Assembly: GCA_900167215.1 (NCBI GenBank) | Contig: FUZS01000009.1 | Span: forward strand, 62,001-126,000 | Source: [Eubacterium] yurii | GTDB lineage: Bacteria > Bacillota > Clostridia > Peptostreptococcales > Filifactoraceae | Length of the DNA: 64,000 nt | Reading direction: 5' to 3' | Part shown: one piece after another, positions 26,063-35,454 of the stretch | Layout: each line of letters opens with the position of its first letter | Numbering within the stretch: position 1 is the first letter of the stretch | The notes under the pieces: generated by a model | What the model saw: the letters and a program-made list of their open reading frames with translations, nothing else | Told to the model about the DNA's origin: nothing | Databases searched by the model: none | Program-made: the position numbers and the translations under genes

Positions 26063-27072
26063 AAAACAAGCTCAACTATCTTAGACAGTACATCCCTTGG
26101 CTGTTAATAATTTTCGGGATTGAAGTATTTAGTGCTATCTTGCTGTGGATAGCTGATGTGAGAGCATTTTATTCAATGCTTGCCTTGATGACTTTATTTA
26201 CTGTTATTGCCATAGGATTAAGCTGTTATATACTGATAAGACTTGAGATAAAAAGAGAAAGGGCATTTGCCATATTTCTTTCAAGACTTGATGAAGACTC
26301 AAAGCGAGGATTATTAAGTGCATACGGAGACACACATAAAAAAACTGTAGATATGATAATAAGCTCTGTTGAAAAAATGCAAGCCCAGATAAAAGCAGAG
26401 AGCATGAAACTAAGTGACTATGAAGACTATGTAGAGATATGGGCTCATGAAATGAAGGTATCACTTTCTCTACTTACTATGATATTGGACAATAATCAAG
26501 AAAGTCTAACAGGGGATGTAAAATTCAAATTAGACTATATAAGAAATCAGATAGGGGATAAACTTGCTCAGATTCTATACTATTATAGAATAAGGGGAGA
26601 AAAAAGAGACTTCCTCTTTGAAGACTTCAATGTGACTGAAAGTATCAAAGAGATTTTGGAAGACTATATGCCACTACTGAGAGAGAAAAATTTCGATATT
26701 AAGATAAGAGATTTGAACACAAATATCTACAGTGACAAAAGAGGCTTTGAGTTTATAATAGCACAAATACTAAGTAATACTATAAAGTATGCAGGTGATA
26801 GCCCAAGACTTGAAATAGTGATTGAAAAGCAAGACAACTATACAATGCTCAAGTTTACAGACAATGGCTGCGGTGTCAAGGACTGTGATATCAATCATAT
26901 ATTTGAAAAGGGATTTACAGGAGACTCAGGAGATATAAGAAAGAAATCTACAGGAATGGGATTATATCTTGCAAAGCATTTGGCTGATGATTTGAAAATT
27001 AAGATTGATGTAAAATCAAAGTGGATGAGCTACTTTGAGATTTCTCTTTATATTAGTTGTAATAACGGATAA
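26059..27072 (+). CDS. BceS-like intramembrane-sensing histidine kinase
   Basis: A 337-residue sensor kinase with two closely spaced membrane helices (about 12-30 and 37-60) and almost no extracytoplasmic loop. This is typical of kinases that sense through their partner ABC transporter. The phosphoacceptor His lies in EIWAHEMKVSLSLL (about residue 130). The ATPase domain has N box ILSNTIKYA, G1 DNGCGVK and G2 GMGLYLAKHL. The start overlaps the regulator stop (ATGA). It completes the four-gene module 22548-27072 and is followed by a terminator at 27206. Confidence 0.93.
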   Translation: MKNKLNYLRQYIPWLLIIFGIEVFSAILLWIADVRAFYSMLALMTLFTVIAIGLSCYILIRLEIKRERAFAIFLSRLDEDSKRGLLSAYGDTHKKTVDMIISSVEKMQAQIKAESMKLSDYEDYVEIWAHEMKVSLSLLTMILDNNQESLTGDVKFKLDYIRNQIGDKLAQILYYYRIRGEKRDFLFEDFNVTESIKEILEDYMPLLREKNFDIKIRDLNTNIYSDKRGFEFIIAQILSNTIKYAGDSPRLEIVIEKQDNYTMLKFTDNGCGVKDCDINHIFEKGFTGDSGDIRKKSTGMGLYLAKHLADDLKIKIDVKSKWMSYFEISLYISCNNG

Positions 27073-27205
27073 TGATTTTATGTTGTAATACCAAGCTCCT
27101 TTTAAAAAGTCAAGTAAAATATTTTATATTGCAATTTGTATTCAAATTGTACAAACTCTATAATCAAAATACTTACATGCTAATTTAAAAGTTTTTTAGT
27201 ATAAA

Positions 27206-27245
27206 AAAATTGCTGATATAACAATCGCTATATCAGCAATTTTAT
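27206..27245. terminator. Bidirectional terminator between the kinase and amidase genes
   Basis: AAAATTGCTGATATA (27206-27220) pairs with TATATCAGCAATTTT (27229-27243) around an 8-base loop. It lies between convergent genes. The sequence just left of it (to 27203) ends in TTTTTTAGTATAA, like the right end of the MITE-like repeats. Confidence 0.85.
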
Positions 27246-27329
27246 GATAAAACATGTTGTGTATTTAGACATATTTATTAAAATATGAATTGTAAATATT
27301 TAATGAATTTTTATAATAGGAAAAATTGT

Positions 27330-28478
27330 TTAATAATTATAGACCTTGTAAACTCTTATTTTTCTTGAGCCTACAGTACTGAGCCAACGTATGCCTGTAA
27401 TTTTATCATCTTCACGTCCGGAATGATTTCTCATTCCTACATTTTTTAAGCCTGTAAACTTATTTTTTTTAAGTTCTACTATTATCAATGTATGGGTAGC
27501 TGTTGAAGTTTTATCATTATCAATAAACGAAACAGGTGAGCCAAGTTGAGCATATTCATATACTTCTGAGACAGCACCTTTTTTGCTTAAGTCAAAGTCC
27601 TTATAGTCATATGACCTAGCATTCCAGTGCCACTTAAACATATTAGCACCTCTCCAAGTTGATGAAACTTTATTAGTATTGGCTTTATTCCCAAAAGAAA
27701 ACCAATTAATACTACTCCCTATATCCTTAGATTTATTTCTCATCTCTTTTTTACCGGCAAATAGACATTGTGAAATAAAGTTTGCACAATCTGCATTCTT
27801 CCATACAGGATAATTTTTATTATAATCCTTCCAGTATTGTTTTGAATAAGCTACAGCCTTCAGTGCATTTTCTTTCTCTTTCTTTTTATCTACAGTTGAT
27901 GTGCGTAATTCTGTCTTTTTTCTAAAATCGCTTTCTTCTTCAAGCTCACTCATCTTTATATTTAACTCAATATCTTCAATATAAAATAAGGCATAGTCTT
28001 TTATATCTTCAGGTAGCTTATCCATATTTTCTTTTAATATAGCGACATTTCTCTCAGCAGTGCCATCACCGGTAGCATCATAATCCGGATTTAAATTTTC
28101 GTTTATATAAATTGCGATATATTCATATCCGTCGGGTTCATTGGAATGGGAAGTTACAGCTGTTGCACGATTATATTCTTCATCATCTACAACAAAGTCC
28201 AACTTAGATAGGATATTTGATGTAGACTCTTCAATAAGCTCCTTTTCAGACATTTCAGGATGATCTTCTTTGTACATCTTATAGACTGAGATAAAATCAT
28301 CCATATTTTCATTAACTTCTTTGATATCTCTTTCAGGTTCCTGAATTGCAGCCTCTTTTCTTATTTTGTCTTTTATCTCAGCTATTTGAGCAGGTGTAAG
28401 CTCCAATGCGAAAACATTTGAAGTAAAGATAAAGAGCAGAGCAAAGACAGGTAAAAAGGTAAAAACTCTTCTTGTCAT
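27330..28478 (-). CDS. Secreted Amidase_6-type putative cell-wall hydrolase
   Basis: A 382-residue exported protein with a signal peptide (about residues 1-24, ending SNVFALE). A helical N-terminal region of about 200 residues is followed by a C-terminal putative amidase domain of the Amidase_6 type, recognised by AVAYSKQYWKDYNKNYP and DCANFISQCLFAG. The Cys in DCANF is the presumed nucleophile and His in THTLIIV a likely partner. The start at ATG 28478 follows AAAGGAGG at 8 bases; the frame extends 14 codons further without a better site. Peptidoglycan or amide cleavage outside the cell is the likely activity, by family rather than by experiment. Confidence 0.82.
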   Translation of the reverse strand: MTRRVFTFLPVFALLFIFTSNVFALELTPAQIAEIKDKIRKEAAIQEPERDIKEVNENMDDFISVYKMYKEDHPEMSEKELIEESTSNILSKLDFVVDDEEYNRATAVTSHSNEPDGYEYIAIYINENLNPDYDATGDGTAERNVAILKENMDKLPEDIKDYALFYIEDIELNIKMSELEEESDFRKKTELRTSTVDKKKEKENALKAVAYSKQYWKDYNKNYPVWKNADCANFISQCLFAGKKEMRNKSKDIGSSINWFSFGNKANTNKVSSTWRGANMFKWHWNARSYDYKDFDLSKKGAVSEVYEYAQLGSPVSFIDNDKTSTATHTLIIVELKKNKFTGLKNVGMRNHSGREDDKITGIRWLSTVGSRKIRVYKVYNY

Positions 28479-28874
28479 AACAGACCTCCTTTTCATCACA
28501 AATATCATAATAAACATCAATAAATACGAGTTAAGAACAGATTATACTTAACTTGGTACCATTATAATATTTGCTGAAAGAAAAGTCAATAAGAGCTTTT
28601 ATTTTTTAATAAAAAAGTAATATTTTTGTGATAATTTTGTTAGTTAAATGAAATATTTTTATAGATAGCTTCAATTTATCGCATTTAAAAGTTGTTCCAT
28701 TGAATATTTTTCCTTTGTTGATATGTCTTTCATAAGCTTTGATGCATGTAGAACATATTTTTTATCTTATTTTTATCCAATTTATGGAGGAAGTTGAGTT
28801 ATAAGAAAAATTTCAAAGTTGCTTAGAACTGTAAGCATGGTTTTCAAATAACAATAATATGATAAATCGAAATT

Positions 28875-29822
28875 TTAATTATTGAATTGACCATATTTTC
28901 TAATTGTTTCATATACTTTATTATTTCGATGTGGTATACAATCCTCCACCCAATTCCACCAAAAATATCCTCCAATAAATCGCTTATGATATTTAGGCAT
29001 GCTGTAATATTTTTCAGCCATTTCAATTTTACTCTTTTCACTTGCATTTTTTGCTATATTACCACATTCTCCTATACCAAGAGAAGCTGATGGGAAAATC
29101 TCTCCAAGGCTCTTAAATATACTTTTCCATTGGGGAACATAAGCATTATTATCGTCTTCATAATAACTTACAAAACAGTAATCTACAGAATCTGCTATTT
29201 CTTTAGGAACATACTTCTTCGTCCAATCTATCATATCTTTTTGTGGCGAATCAGTGCAATATAAAGTTAATGAGATTTTTCCGCCCTTACTTTTAATGAA
29301 ATTTGATGCTGAAGATATTTTGTCAATAATAAGTTCAGGCCTTTGATTTATCCATTCTGTTCCGTTAATTTCATTTCCAACTTCCCAAATGCTTACATAT
29401 TGAGACAAGTGCTTATAAGAATCTTTAAACCTTTGAAGATAGCTTTTTTGGTCTTTAAAATTTTTCATTTCAAAAGAATCGACAGGGCATGCCATTATAT
29501 CTGCATACGCTTTTATGCTTTTAAAAAGTTTAACATATTCTGATGGCTCTATTTCTTTTGACATAACTATTCTTACGGTTGGCTTTATTTTCAGGTTTTT
29601 TAGACCCTGTAGTACATCTTCTAATTCAGTAGTGTCGTACCATGCATCATCTATGGTTAATCCATATATCATATTGTGATTTTTCACATCTTTCTTAACA
29701 GCTTGTTTTCTTTTATCATTTCCCAAAGCGCAAAAGAAAATAAATGAAATAATTAGTATCAACACATAAGTTATTATTTTGTAAATTATAGGCTTTTTTA
29801 ATACCATACTTTTATCTGACAT
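28875..29822 (-). CDS. Membrane-anchored glycoside hydrolase-like protein (clan GH-A type)
   Basis: A 315-residue protein with one N-terminal membrane anchor (about 13-35) and an extracellular TIM-barrel-like domain. Two signatures of clan A retaining glycosidases are present: WEVGNE, with Glu151 as probable acid/base, and LGIGECGN, with Glu252 as probable nucleophile. The barrel motif GGYFWWNWVED lies near the C-terminus. I cannot assign a GH family. The start is uncertain: Met1 and Met6 both lack a strong ribosome site. It lies about 95 bases after the extended frame of the TlpA-like gene and may be co-transcribed with it. The 396-base gap on its other side (28479-28874) holds no gene I can support. 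Confidence 0.72.
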   Translation of the reverse strand: MSDKSMVLKKPIIYKIITYVLILIISFIFFCALGNDKRKQAVKKDVKNHNMIYGLTIDDAWYDTTELEDVLQGLKNLKIKPTVRIVMSKEIEPSEYVKLFKSIKAYADIMACPVDSFEMKNFKDQKSYLQRFKDSYKHLSQYVSIWEVGNEINGTEWINQRPELIIDKISSASNFIKSKGGKISLTLYCTDSPQKDMIDWTKKYVPKEIADSVDYCFVSYYEDDNNAYVPQWKSIFKSLGEIFPSASLGIGECGNIAKNASEKSKIEMAEKYYSMPKYHKRFIGGYFWWNWVEDCIPHRNNKVYETIRKYGQFNN

Positions 29823-29979
29823 AATATTTCCATATTATTATATTCAATTTTTAAATCATATTCCATCATATCATTTACTTCAAAGAAAATACAATAATGT
29901 TATGTTTTTTTGATTTTTACTTATTAAAAGACATCTCTATGCTCTTTTTCATATCATCATAATGCATTATTTCTTTAAT

Positions 29980-30495
29980 TCACTCTCTTATTTTACCGTC
30001 CTTGTCAATAAAATAAGTAGTAGGGTAGGTACGAATATCATAAGATTCAAAAACTTTGCCGTCTTCATCCATAAGAGAAGGAAATGTATAGTTATTTTTC
30101 TGCATAAAAGCGGTAATTCCTTTTATATCAGTTTCTATCTCACGATTAGGAGTGTTTATCCCTAAAATAACTATATCTTCATTTTTTTCTTGTTGATATT
30201 CTTTGTAAAGTCTTTCTATATCCGGCAATTCTTCCAAGCAATCAGGACACCATGTAGCCCAAAATATCAATAGCACAGTCTTTCCCTTATACTTGGAAAG
30301 ACTGTGAGAATTACCATATTGATCTTTAAGCGAAAAATCCAAAGCGGATAATTCTTTGCTATTTTCAGTGTTATTACTTATTATTTCAACTTTTTGTATA
30401 TTCTCTTTACTTATATCTTGCTTATTGCAAGCAGTCAATGTTAAGACGAATATGCTTAGAACTATAAGATATGAAAGAATCTTACTTCTTGTCAT
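29980..30495 (-). CDS. TlpA-like thioredoxin lipoprotein, apparently truncated by a stop codon
   Basis: An extracytoplasmic thiol-disulfide oxidoreductase of the TlpA/ResA/AhpC-TSA type. It has lipobox LTLTACN (Cys23) and the redox motif WCPDC (Cys83 and Cys86). The cis-proline loop lies in TYPTTYFIDKDG. It stops at Glu171 with TGA (29982-29980), where relatives continue for about 20 residues. In the same frame, 20 more codons (IKEIMHYDDMKKSIEMSFNK) run to a TAA at 29917 and resemble the missing C-terminal helix. So a Trp or similar codon seems to have become a stop. The start overlaps the VWA lipoprotein gene by 14 bases, so translation is coupled. The redox core is complete and may still function. 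Confidence 0.8.
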   Translation of the reverse strand: MTRSKILSYLIVLSIFVLTLTACNKQDISKENIQKVEIISNNTENSKELSALDFSLKDQYGNSHSLSKYKGKTVLLIFWATWCPDCLEELPDIERLYKEYQQEKNEDIVILGINTPNREIETDIKGITAFMQKNNYTFPSLMDEDGKVFESYDIRTYPTTYFIDKDGKIRE

Positions 30496-32086
30496 TTTTC
30501 ATGCTCTCTTCCTTATCAGCATTCAATTTTTCTCCGTCTTTTTTTGAATCTTCTATATTTCCACCAATTCCTCTAGCACCTACATAGTAATCACTGTGAG
30601 GATTTACACGACTTGTCGTTGTGAAAAGAGCAATTTGTTCACCTTTTCGAGACTTCACATCGTCTAAATATTTTTTAGATTCGGCTTCACGTTTTGCATA
30701 TTCTTCTCCTAAGATTTGTTTTATCTTATCTCGTCTTTCTTCAATCTTTGCTTGTAGCTTTTTATATACTCCATCAGAAATAATTTTCTCATTTTTTGCA
30801 TAACGGACCGCATCTGATAAGGCTGAATGTTCATCTATCTCAGATCCTGAAAATGCCATTTTATTATATAAAAGACAAGAATTATGCCATGATGTTAATA
30901 AATTTAAATTAACTTGTGTAAAAGGCTCCCAGTTATAGGTATTGTTGCTAACTTCAGTAATTTTGTAAAGCTCAGAAGTCAAGGTACCTGCATCATTTGC
31001 ATTAGCATAATGACCTCCACCAGCCTCAGCTATTTTTTTAAGCACTGCATCTTGAGTAGCATTTACGTTAAAGCCTATGATTCCCAAGACTACATTTGTT
31101 CCACTATTTTTTAGTGTTTGTGCAGCTTCTATAGGGTCACCACCACAAGTTTCTATACCATCTGTAACAATGTATAGGATATTTACAGCACCTTCTTCTT
31201 TAAACTTACTTAGGTCTTCTCCGCCATTTTTGATAGAGTCAGCTATTGAAGTCCATCCTGTAGCCTCTACAGATGATAGAGCTTTGATTATAGCGGAAGT
31301 ATTTAATGTTTCTATAGGATGAATAAGCTCATTTGCAGAGCAAGACTCAGTTTTTCCTGAATCGGTATTATTGCCCTTGTGACCAAATACTCTCAAACCT
31401 ACCTTAGCATTTTTCGGTAGATGTTTCAAGACTTCAGTGATAGAGTTTTTAGCTATATTCATCATGCTTTGACCGTTAATTTGCTTTGCCATAGAGCCTG
31501 ATGCGTCAAGTACAATTTCAACATTTACCTGTTTATTTTCATTGACTTTTTCACCTGTGAAAGGGTCTTTCATATCTTTTTTGAAAATAACATAACCAAA
31601 GCGATTAATCTCTTCGATAGCCGGGTAGTCAGAACCGACAATATATAGTAGCTGATTGAAAAAATGATCTATTTCCTCATCTGTAGCATCATCAGTCAGA
31701 TGTTTTTCTATTTTTGCTACTTCTGATTGCATATTACTTCTCCACTCATTTGTGATATTAACCCATTGACTAACAGAATAACCTTTCTTTTGATGAGGAG
31801 CAGGGCATATACCTACAGGACCATTTACAATATCCTCATAAGTATAACTTGGAGAAGGAATATCTCCATTTATTCCTTGTCCGATTTGATTTTCTTCTTC
31901 TGTCTTGCCGTTTGAATCAGATGAATCCTTATTGTCGGAAGACTTATCTGAATCAGAGTCTTTATCAGGTTGAACAATAGTATCTGTTTTAGGAGCAGGA
32001 TTATCATCCTTTTTGGAACCGCAAGCTGTTAAGGCAGTTGTAGTCAATAGCATACACATAACAAAGGCTAAAATTTTTCTTTTCAT
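30482..32086 (-). CDS. VWA-domain lipoprotein
   Basis: A 534-residue surface lipoprotein: signal peptide with lipobox TALTACG (Cys22), then an Asp/Ser/Lys-rich linker (about 25-75). A von Willebrand factor A domain from about residue 188 has the metal-ion site DASGS (about 194), with downstream TGWTS and VTDGIETCGGD completing MIDAS. A charged helical C-terminal region follows. VWA proteins of this kind bind ligands or act as adhesins; the ligand is not evident. The two cysteines SC...TC in the domain might form a disulfide, which would fit the overlapping TlpA-like gene. AAGGAGATT precedes the ATG. Confidence 0.85.
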   Translation of the reverse strand: MKRKILAFVMCMLLTTTALTACGSKKDDNPAPKTDTIVQPDKDSDSDKSSDNKDSSDSNGKTEEENQIGQGINGDIPSPSYTYEDIVNGPVGICPAPHQKKGYSVSQWVNITNEWRSNMQSEVAKIEKHLTDDATDEEIDHFFNQLLYIVGSDYPAIEEINRFGYVIFKKDMKDPFTGEKVNENKQVNVEIVLDASGSMAKQINGQSMMNIAKNSITEVLKHLPKNAKVGLRVFGHKGNNTDSGKTESCSANELIHPIETLNTSAIIKALSSVEATGWTSIADSIKNGGEDLSKFKEEGAVNILYIVTDGIETCGGDPIEAAQTLKNSGTNVVLGIIGFNVNATQDAVLKKIAEAGGGHYANANDAGTLTSELYKITEVSNNTYNWEPFTQVNLNLLTSWHNSCLLYNKMAFSGSEIDEHSALSDAVRYAKNEKIISDGVYKKLQAKIEERRDKIKQILGEEYAKREAESKKYLDDVKSRKGEQIALFTTTSRVNPHSDYYVGARGIGGNIEDSKKDGEKLNADKEESMKNDKK

Positions 32087-32152
32087 ATTAAATAATCTCC
32101 TTAACTAAACTAACATAGTTTTTAAATACAGCTGTTTAAAAAGGTACTTAGC

Positions 32153-32182
32153 AAAAAATCAAAGATTAACTCTTTGATTTTT
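32153..32182 (-). terminator. Intrinsic terminator of the AI-2E family transporter gene
   Basis: AAAAATCAAAGA (32154-32165) pairs with TCTTTGATTTTT (32171-32182) around a 5-base loop, giving a T run on the minus strand. It lies about 55 bases after the transporter stop codon. Confidence 0.8.
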
Positions 32183-32237
32183 CACTAAATGGTATATTTA
32201 TTATAAACTAAAGTTATTAAAAAAATCTTATAAATGA

Positions 32238-33356
32238 CTAAATTCCATTTTCTTCGAACATTTTTTTAGTCCTTACGTCTAAAAATGTATCCCAAAGCAT
32301 AAATAAACTCTTAAATAGTGGTACTGCCAATAACATACCAAGAGGTCCTGCGAAACTTCCTCCAACTAAGATGGAAAAGATTATAAAAAGCGGTTTTGCT
32401 CCAACAGTATCTCCAAGTATCTTTGGACCGAGGTACCAACCGTCAAACTGTTGCAATACAAGTATGAATAGTGCCGTCCACAGTGCCTGTATAGGGCTGT
32501 AAATCAAAGTGATAATGACAGCAGGAACTGCGCCCATAAAAGGTCCGAAATAAGGAATCATATTTAATACGCCGACTATTATACTAAGCAAGAGAGCATA
32601 TCTTAGTTTCAAAATAGACATTCCGATGTAACATAGTATTCCTATTATAGTAGAATCAATCAATTTTCCAACAAGGAAGTTGTAAAAATATGAATTTACC
32701 TTGGAAAAATAATCTATAATTAAATCGGCCTTTTCCTTCTTTGAAAAAGCTCTAATTACTTTTTTCATATAGTCAATGAGCTTTTCCTTTTCATATAAGA
32801 AATATATTGATACGAAAAGTCCAAGTACAAAGTTCAACAATTTTGAAGTGAAACTGAAGGCAGTGCCTAATATGGAACTAAGTGTACCGTTTGAAAAGTT
32901 GATTAGCCACTTGGTGATATTACTACTATTTTCTTCAATTAACTGCTCTATACCTGATATTCCAAGCAAGAGATCTTTATTTGGAATTTTTTCAATATAT
33001 TCATAGATTATTTTGGGAAAAGTGGATGATTTATCATATAAATCTTTAATATTTTGAGTTATTATAGGTATTACAAACAGAGCAAATACTGTCAATAGAC
33101 CAAAGAAAATAATATATACTAAAAGCAGAGATACCACTCTGTTTATCTTCTTATTTTTTTTCTCTATAAAAATCATCAGAGGATTGAGTATATAAGCAAA
33201 ACCAATACCCCAAAAAAATGGAGTAAGAGTATCTAAAAGTTTTTCTACATATTTAAAGAAAAAAGCGTAATTTTCTATGAACTTGTGTAGTAACAGACAG
33301 ATAAAGATGAAAAGTATCATTTTTCTATAATCTCTATTTTTAAAAAAGTTATTCAA
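32238..33356 (-). CDS. AI-2E family transporter (PF01594-type permease)
   Basis: A 372-residue polytopic membrane protein of the AI-2E/TqsA/YhhQ-like permease family. Some members export autoinducer-2, others move Na+/H+ or unknown substrates. Seven to eight hydrophobic helices are visible. Family motifs include VPAVIITLIYSPIQALWTAL and the C-terminal FSILVGGSFAGPLGMLLAVP, where GPLGMLLAVP is diagnostic. The start codon is TTG (33356) behind a GGGGG ribosome site. It is transcribed alone and divergently from the glycosyltransferase gene. Confidence 0.9.
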   Translation of the reverse strand: MNNFFKNRDYRKMILFIFICLLLHKFIENYAFFFKYVEKLLDTLTPFFWGIGFAYILNPLMIFIEKKNKKINRVVSLLLVYIIFFGLLTVFALFVIPIITQNIKDLYDKSSTFPKIIYEYIEKIPNKDLLLGISGIEQLIEENSSNITKWLINFSNGTLSSILGTAFSFTSKLLNFVLGLFVSIYFLYEKEKLIDYMKKVIRAFSKKEKADLIIDYFSKVNSYFYNFLVGKLIDSTIIGILCYIGMSILKLRYALLLSIIVGVLNMIPYFGPFMGAVPAVIITLIYSPIQALWTALFILVLQQFDGWYLGPKILGDTVGAKPLFIIFSILVGGSFAGPLGMLLAVPLFKSLFMLWDTFLDVRTKKMFEENGI

Positions 33357-33388
33357 TTTAACCCCCGATATTTTGACATTTTACTTTT

Positions 33389-33417
33389 TTGACTATTTTA
33401 TAAAATAATGGTAAAAT
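33389..33417 (+). promoter_or_regulatory. Promoter of the glycosyltransferase gene
   Basis: TTGACT (33389-33394) and TAAAAT (33412-33417) are separated by 17 bases, about 95 bases upstream of the start at 33514. An additional TTGACA lies at 33373. Confidence 0.6.
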
Positions 33418-33513
33418 ACACCTTAATATTTACAATATGGATATCAAAACAATTTTAACACAAAAAATTAATTTTTAAAATAATAATAGCAGTTTTTTTA
33501 TTAGGGAGTTTTT

Positions 33514-34626
33514 ATGGAAAAAAAAGTTATGATACTTACAGTCTCAACCGGTGGTGGACATAACAAGGCATCAAAGGTTATACAAAATGAATTAAATCTT
33601 ATGGGGATTGACAATGAGATAGTTGATGCCTTAAAAGATGTAGGTACAGTGGGAAAGGTTCTGGATGTATTTGTATCAGGAGGGTATGAAAAGTCAGCAC
33701 AATATATACCTAAGGTCTATGGTAAAGTCTACGATGTAGCTGACAAAAAGATAATGAGAAAGACGTTCGATTATAATTTTATTATTACCTATATGGAAAT
33801 GACGATAAGAAAAAAGATAGAAAATGACAAAATAACTCATATAATCTCAACCCACCCTTTTACAGGCATTGCAGTGTCAAGACTTAAGGAAAAAGAAAAA
33901 ATTGATATTCCTATTTATTCTCTGATTACTGACTACACTGTACACTTGGCTCATGTTACTAAGGAAATAGACAAGTATATAGTAGCACATGAAGATACTG
34001 TAACTATGCTTGAAAATGCAGGAATAAGCAGTGAAAAGATATTCCCTTTTGGCATACCTACAGATATGAAAGACTATAGTGAAAAAGATATTGAAGAGTT
34101 CAAAAGAAAAAACGAGATAGATGATAGATTTACAGTATTGGTGGTAGGTGGAAGCTTTGGAGCTGGAGACATCAAATCAGTTTACAAACAACTGCTCAAG
34201 GTCGATGATATAAATATAATAATAATTTGCGGAAGAAACGAGTCATTGAAAGAGAAGCTTGAACGCAAGGTAAAAGAGACTAATAAGAGCGATAGGGTGA
34301 AAATAGTAGGATTTACTGATGAAATAGAAAAATACTATCAGTCTTCCGATATCATAGTGACAAAACCTGGTGGACTTACAGTTACTGAATGTGTTCAAAA
34401 AGGACTGCCTATGATAATACCTTTTTTTATTCCGGGGCAGGAAGAAGGAAATAAGGATTTTGTTGTAAACAATCAAATGGGACTTTATTCGAGTAGATAT
34501 TATACGGTGAGTTTGCTTGTAAAAACTCTGATGAAAGATAAGAGCAGGTTGCAGGTGATGAAAGAGGCTATGAGGAAAAATCGTAAGGAAAATTCAGCTA
34601 AAAATATAGCAAGTCTCATACTATAA
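33514..34626 (+). CDS. UgtP/MGDG synthase-like glycosyltransferase
   Basis: A 370-residue GT-B glycosyltransferase of the MGDG synthase/UgtP group, which glycosylates diacylglycerol with UDP-sugar to make glycolipids and lipoteichoic acid anchors. The N-terminal domain has STGGGHNKAS (residues 11-20), diagnostic for the group. THPFTGIAVSRL follows, and the C-terminal nucleotide-sugar site contains TKPGGLTVTECVQKGLPMI. It is in the cytoplasm at the membrane. A GGGAG site precedes the ATG. Sugar specificity cannot be read from sequence. Confidence 0.88.
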   Translation: MEKKVMILTVSTGGGHNKASKVIQNELNLMGIDNEIVDALKDVGTVGKVLDVFVSGGYEKSAQYIPKVYGKVYDVADKKIMRKTFDYNFIITYMEMTIRKKIENDKITHIISTHPFTGIAVSRLKEKEKIDIPIYSLITDYTVHLAHVTKEIDKYIVAHEDTVTMLENAGISSEKIFPFGIPTDMKDYSEKDIEEFKRKNEIDDRFTVLVVGGSFGAGDIKSVYKQLLKVDDINIIIICGRNESLKEKLERKVKETNKSDRVKIVGFTDEIEKYYQSSDIIVTKPGGLTVTECVQKGLPMIIPFFIPGQEEGNKDFVVNNQMGLYSSRYYTVSLLVKTLMKDKSRLQVMKEAMRKNRKENSAKNIASLIL

Positions 34627-34706
34627 GAAATAAAATATTGTTTTAAATTCCAAAAATTGAGTATATCTTACTTATTGATAATTAATTTGAATTTAAGGAG
34701 ACATCA

Positions 34707-35219
34707 ATGGATAAGAATACAATTAACGTTACATTTGCGGGCACACCAATGACTTTGCTTGGAAAACAAGCTAAGGTTGGAGAAAAGGCTGAAAACTTTA
34801 CACTTACTACACAAGACTTACTACCATACAGTTTGTCTGATTCTGCCGGAAAGGTAAGAATAATATCAGTAGTTCCTTCTTTGGATACAGGAGTATGTGA
34901 ATTACAAACTATAGACTTTAATCAAAGAGCTTCTAAACTTGATGACGTTGTAATAATAACTGTAAGTGAGGATCTTCCTTTTGCAATGAGCAGATTTTGC
35001 GCAGCAAAAGACATCAAGAACATAGTAGTTGCTTCTGACTACAAAGAAAGAGAATTCGGATTAAAGTACGGATTTTTGATAGATGAATTAAAACTTCTTG
35101 CAAGAGGCATAGTGGTAATAGATAAGGATGACACTATAAGATACGTGGAATATGTAAGTGAAGTAACAAATCATGTAGATTATGATAGAGCAATAGAGGA
35201 AGCAAAAAAACTTATATAG
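34707..35219 (+). CDS. tpx: Thiol peroxidase Tpx
   Basis: An atypical 2-Cys peroxiredoxin that reduces peroxides using thioredoxin. The peroxidatic Cys64 lies in PSLDTGVCELQT and the resolving Cys98 in SRFCAAKDI, the positions typical of Tpx (61 and 95 in E. coli). The N-terminal FAGTPMTLLG is a family mark. The 170-residue length is normal. AAGGAGA precedes the ATG. The gap of 80 bases from the glycosyltransferase gene has no terminator, so co-transcription is possible. Confidence 0.97.
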   Translation: MDKNTINVTFAGTPMTLLGKQAKVGEKAENFTLTTQDLLPYSLSDSAGKVRIISVVPSLDTGVCELQTIDFNQRASKLDDVVIITVSEDLPFAMSRFCAAKDIKNIVVASDYKEREFGLKYGFLIDELKLLARGIVVIDKDDTIRYVEYVSEVTNHVDYDRAIEEAKKLI

Positions 35220-35408
35220 TTCAAAAAATGTGATGCAAAACTTACAGTACGAATATTAGACTAAAAACGGTTAAATATCAGTATCTTCTGAATTTGTAAT
35301 GATATATGCATATATTAATAGCATAATTAATATATGCATGATGTTATAATCAATTATTGTGCAAAATACAGATTATCACATTAATGTATAAAAGTTTGCA
35401 TATAAAAA

Positions 35409-35453
35409 GGGCTGTTAGAAAATGAAATTTCATTTTTTAACAGCCCAAATTTT
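35409..35453. terminator. Bidirectional terminator between tpx and the phospholipase-like pseudogene
   Basis: GGGCTGTTA (35409-35417) pairs with TAACAGCCC (35438-35446), and the stem continues inward as AAAATGAAA/TTTCATTTT. A T run follows on the plus strand. It lies between convergent units. Confidence 0.88.
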
Positions 35454-35454
35454 T

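Noticed and set aside
28671-28766. Short minus-strand open frame ending MKDISTKEKYSMEQLLNAIN upstream of the amidase gene
   Set aside because: It looks protein-like but has no ribosome site, and its upstream part is in another frame; at most a remnant that I cannot identify.
29917-30495. TGA read as Trp (alternative genetic code) in the TlpA-like gene
   Set aside because: TGA is the proper stop of other genes, for example the SdpR-like repressor, and other in-frame TGA readings are not needed anywhere in the window.
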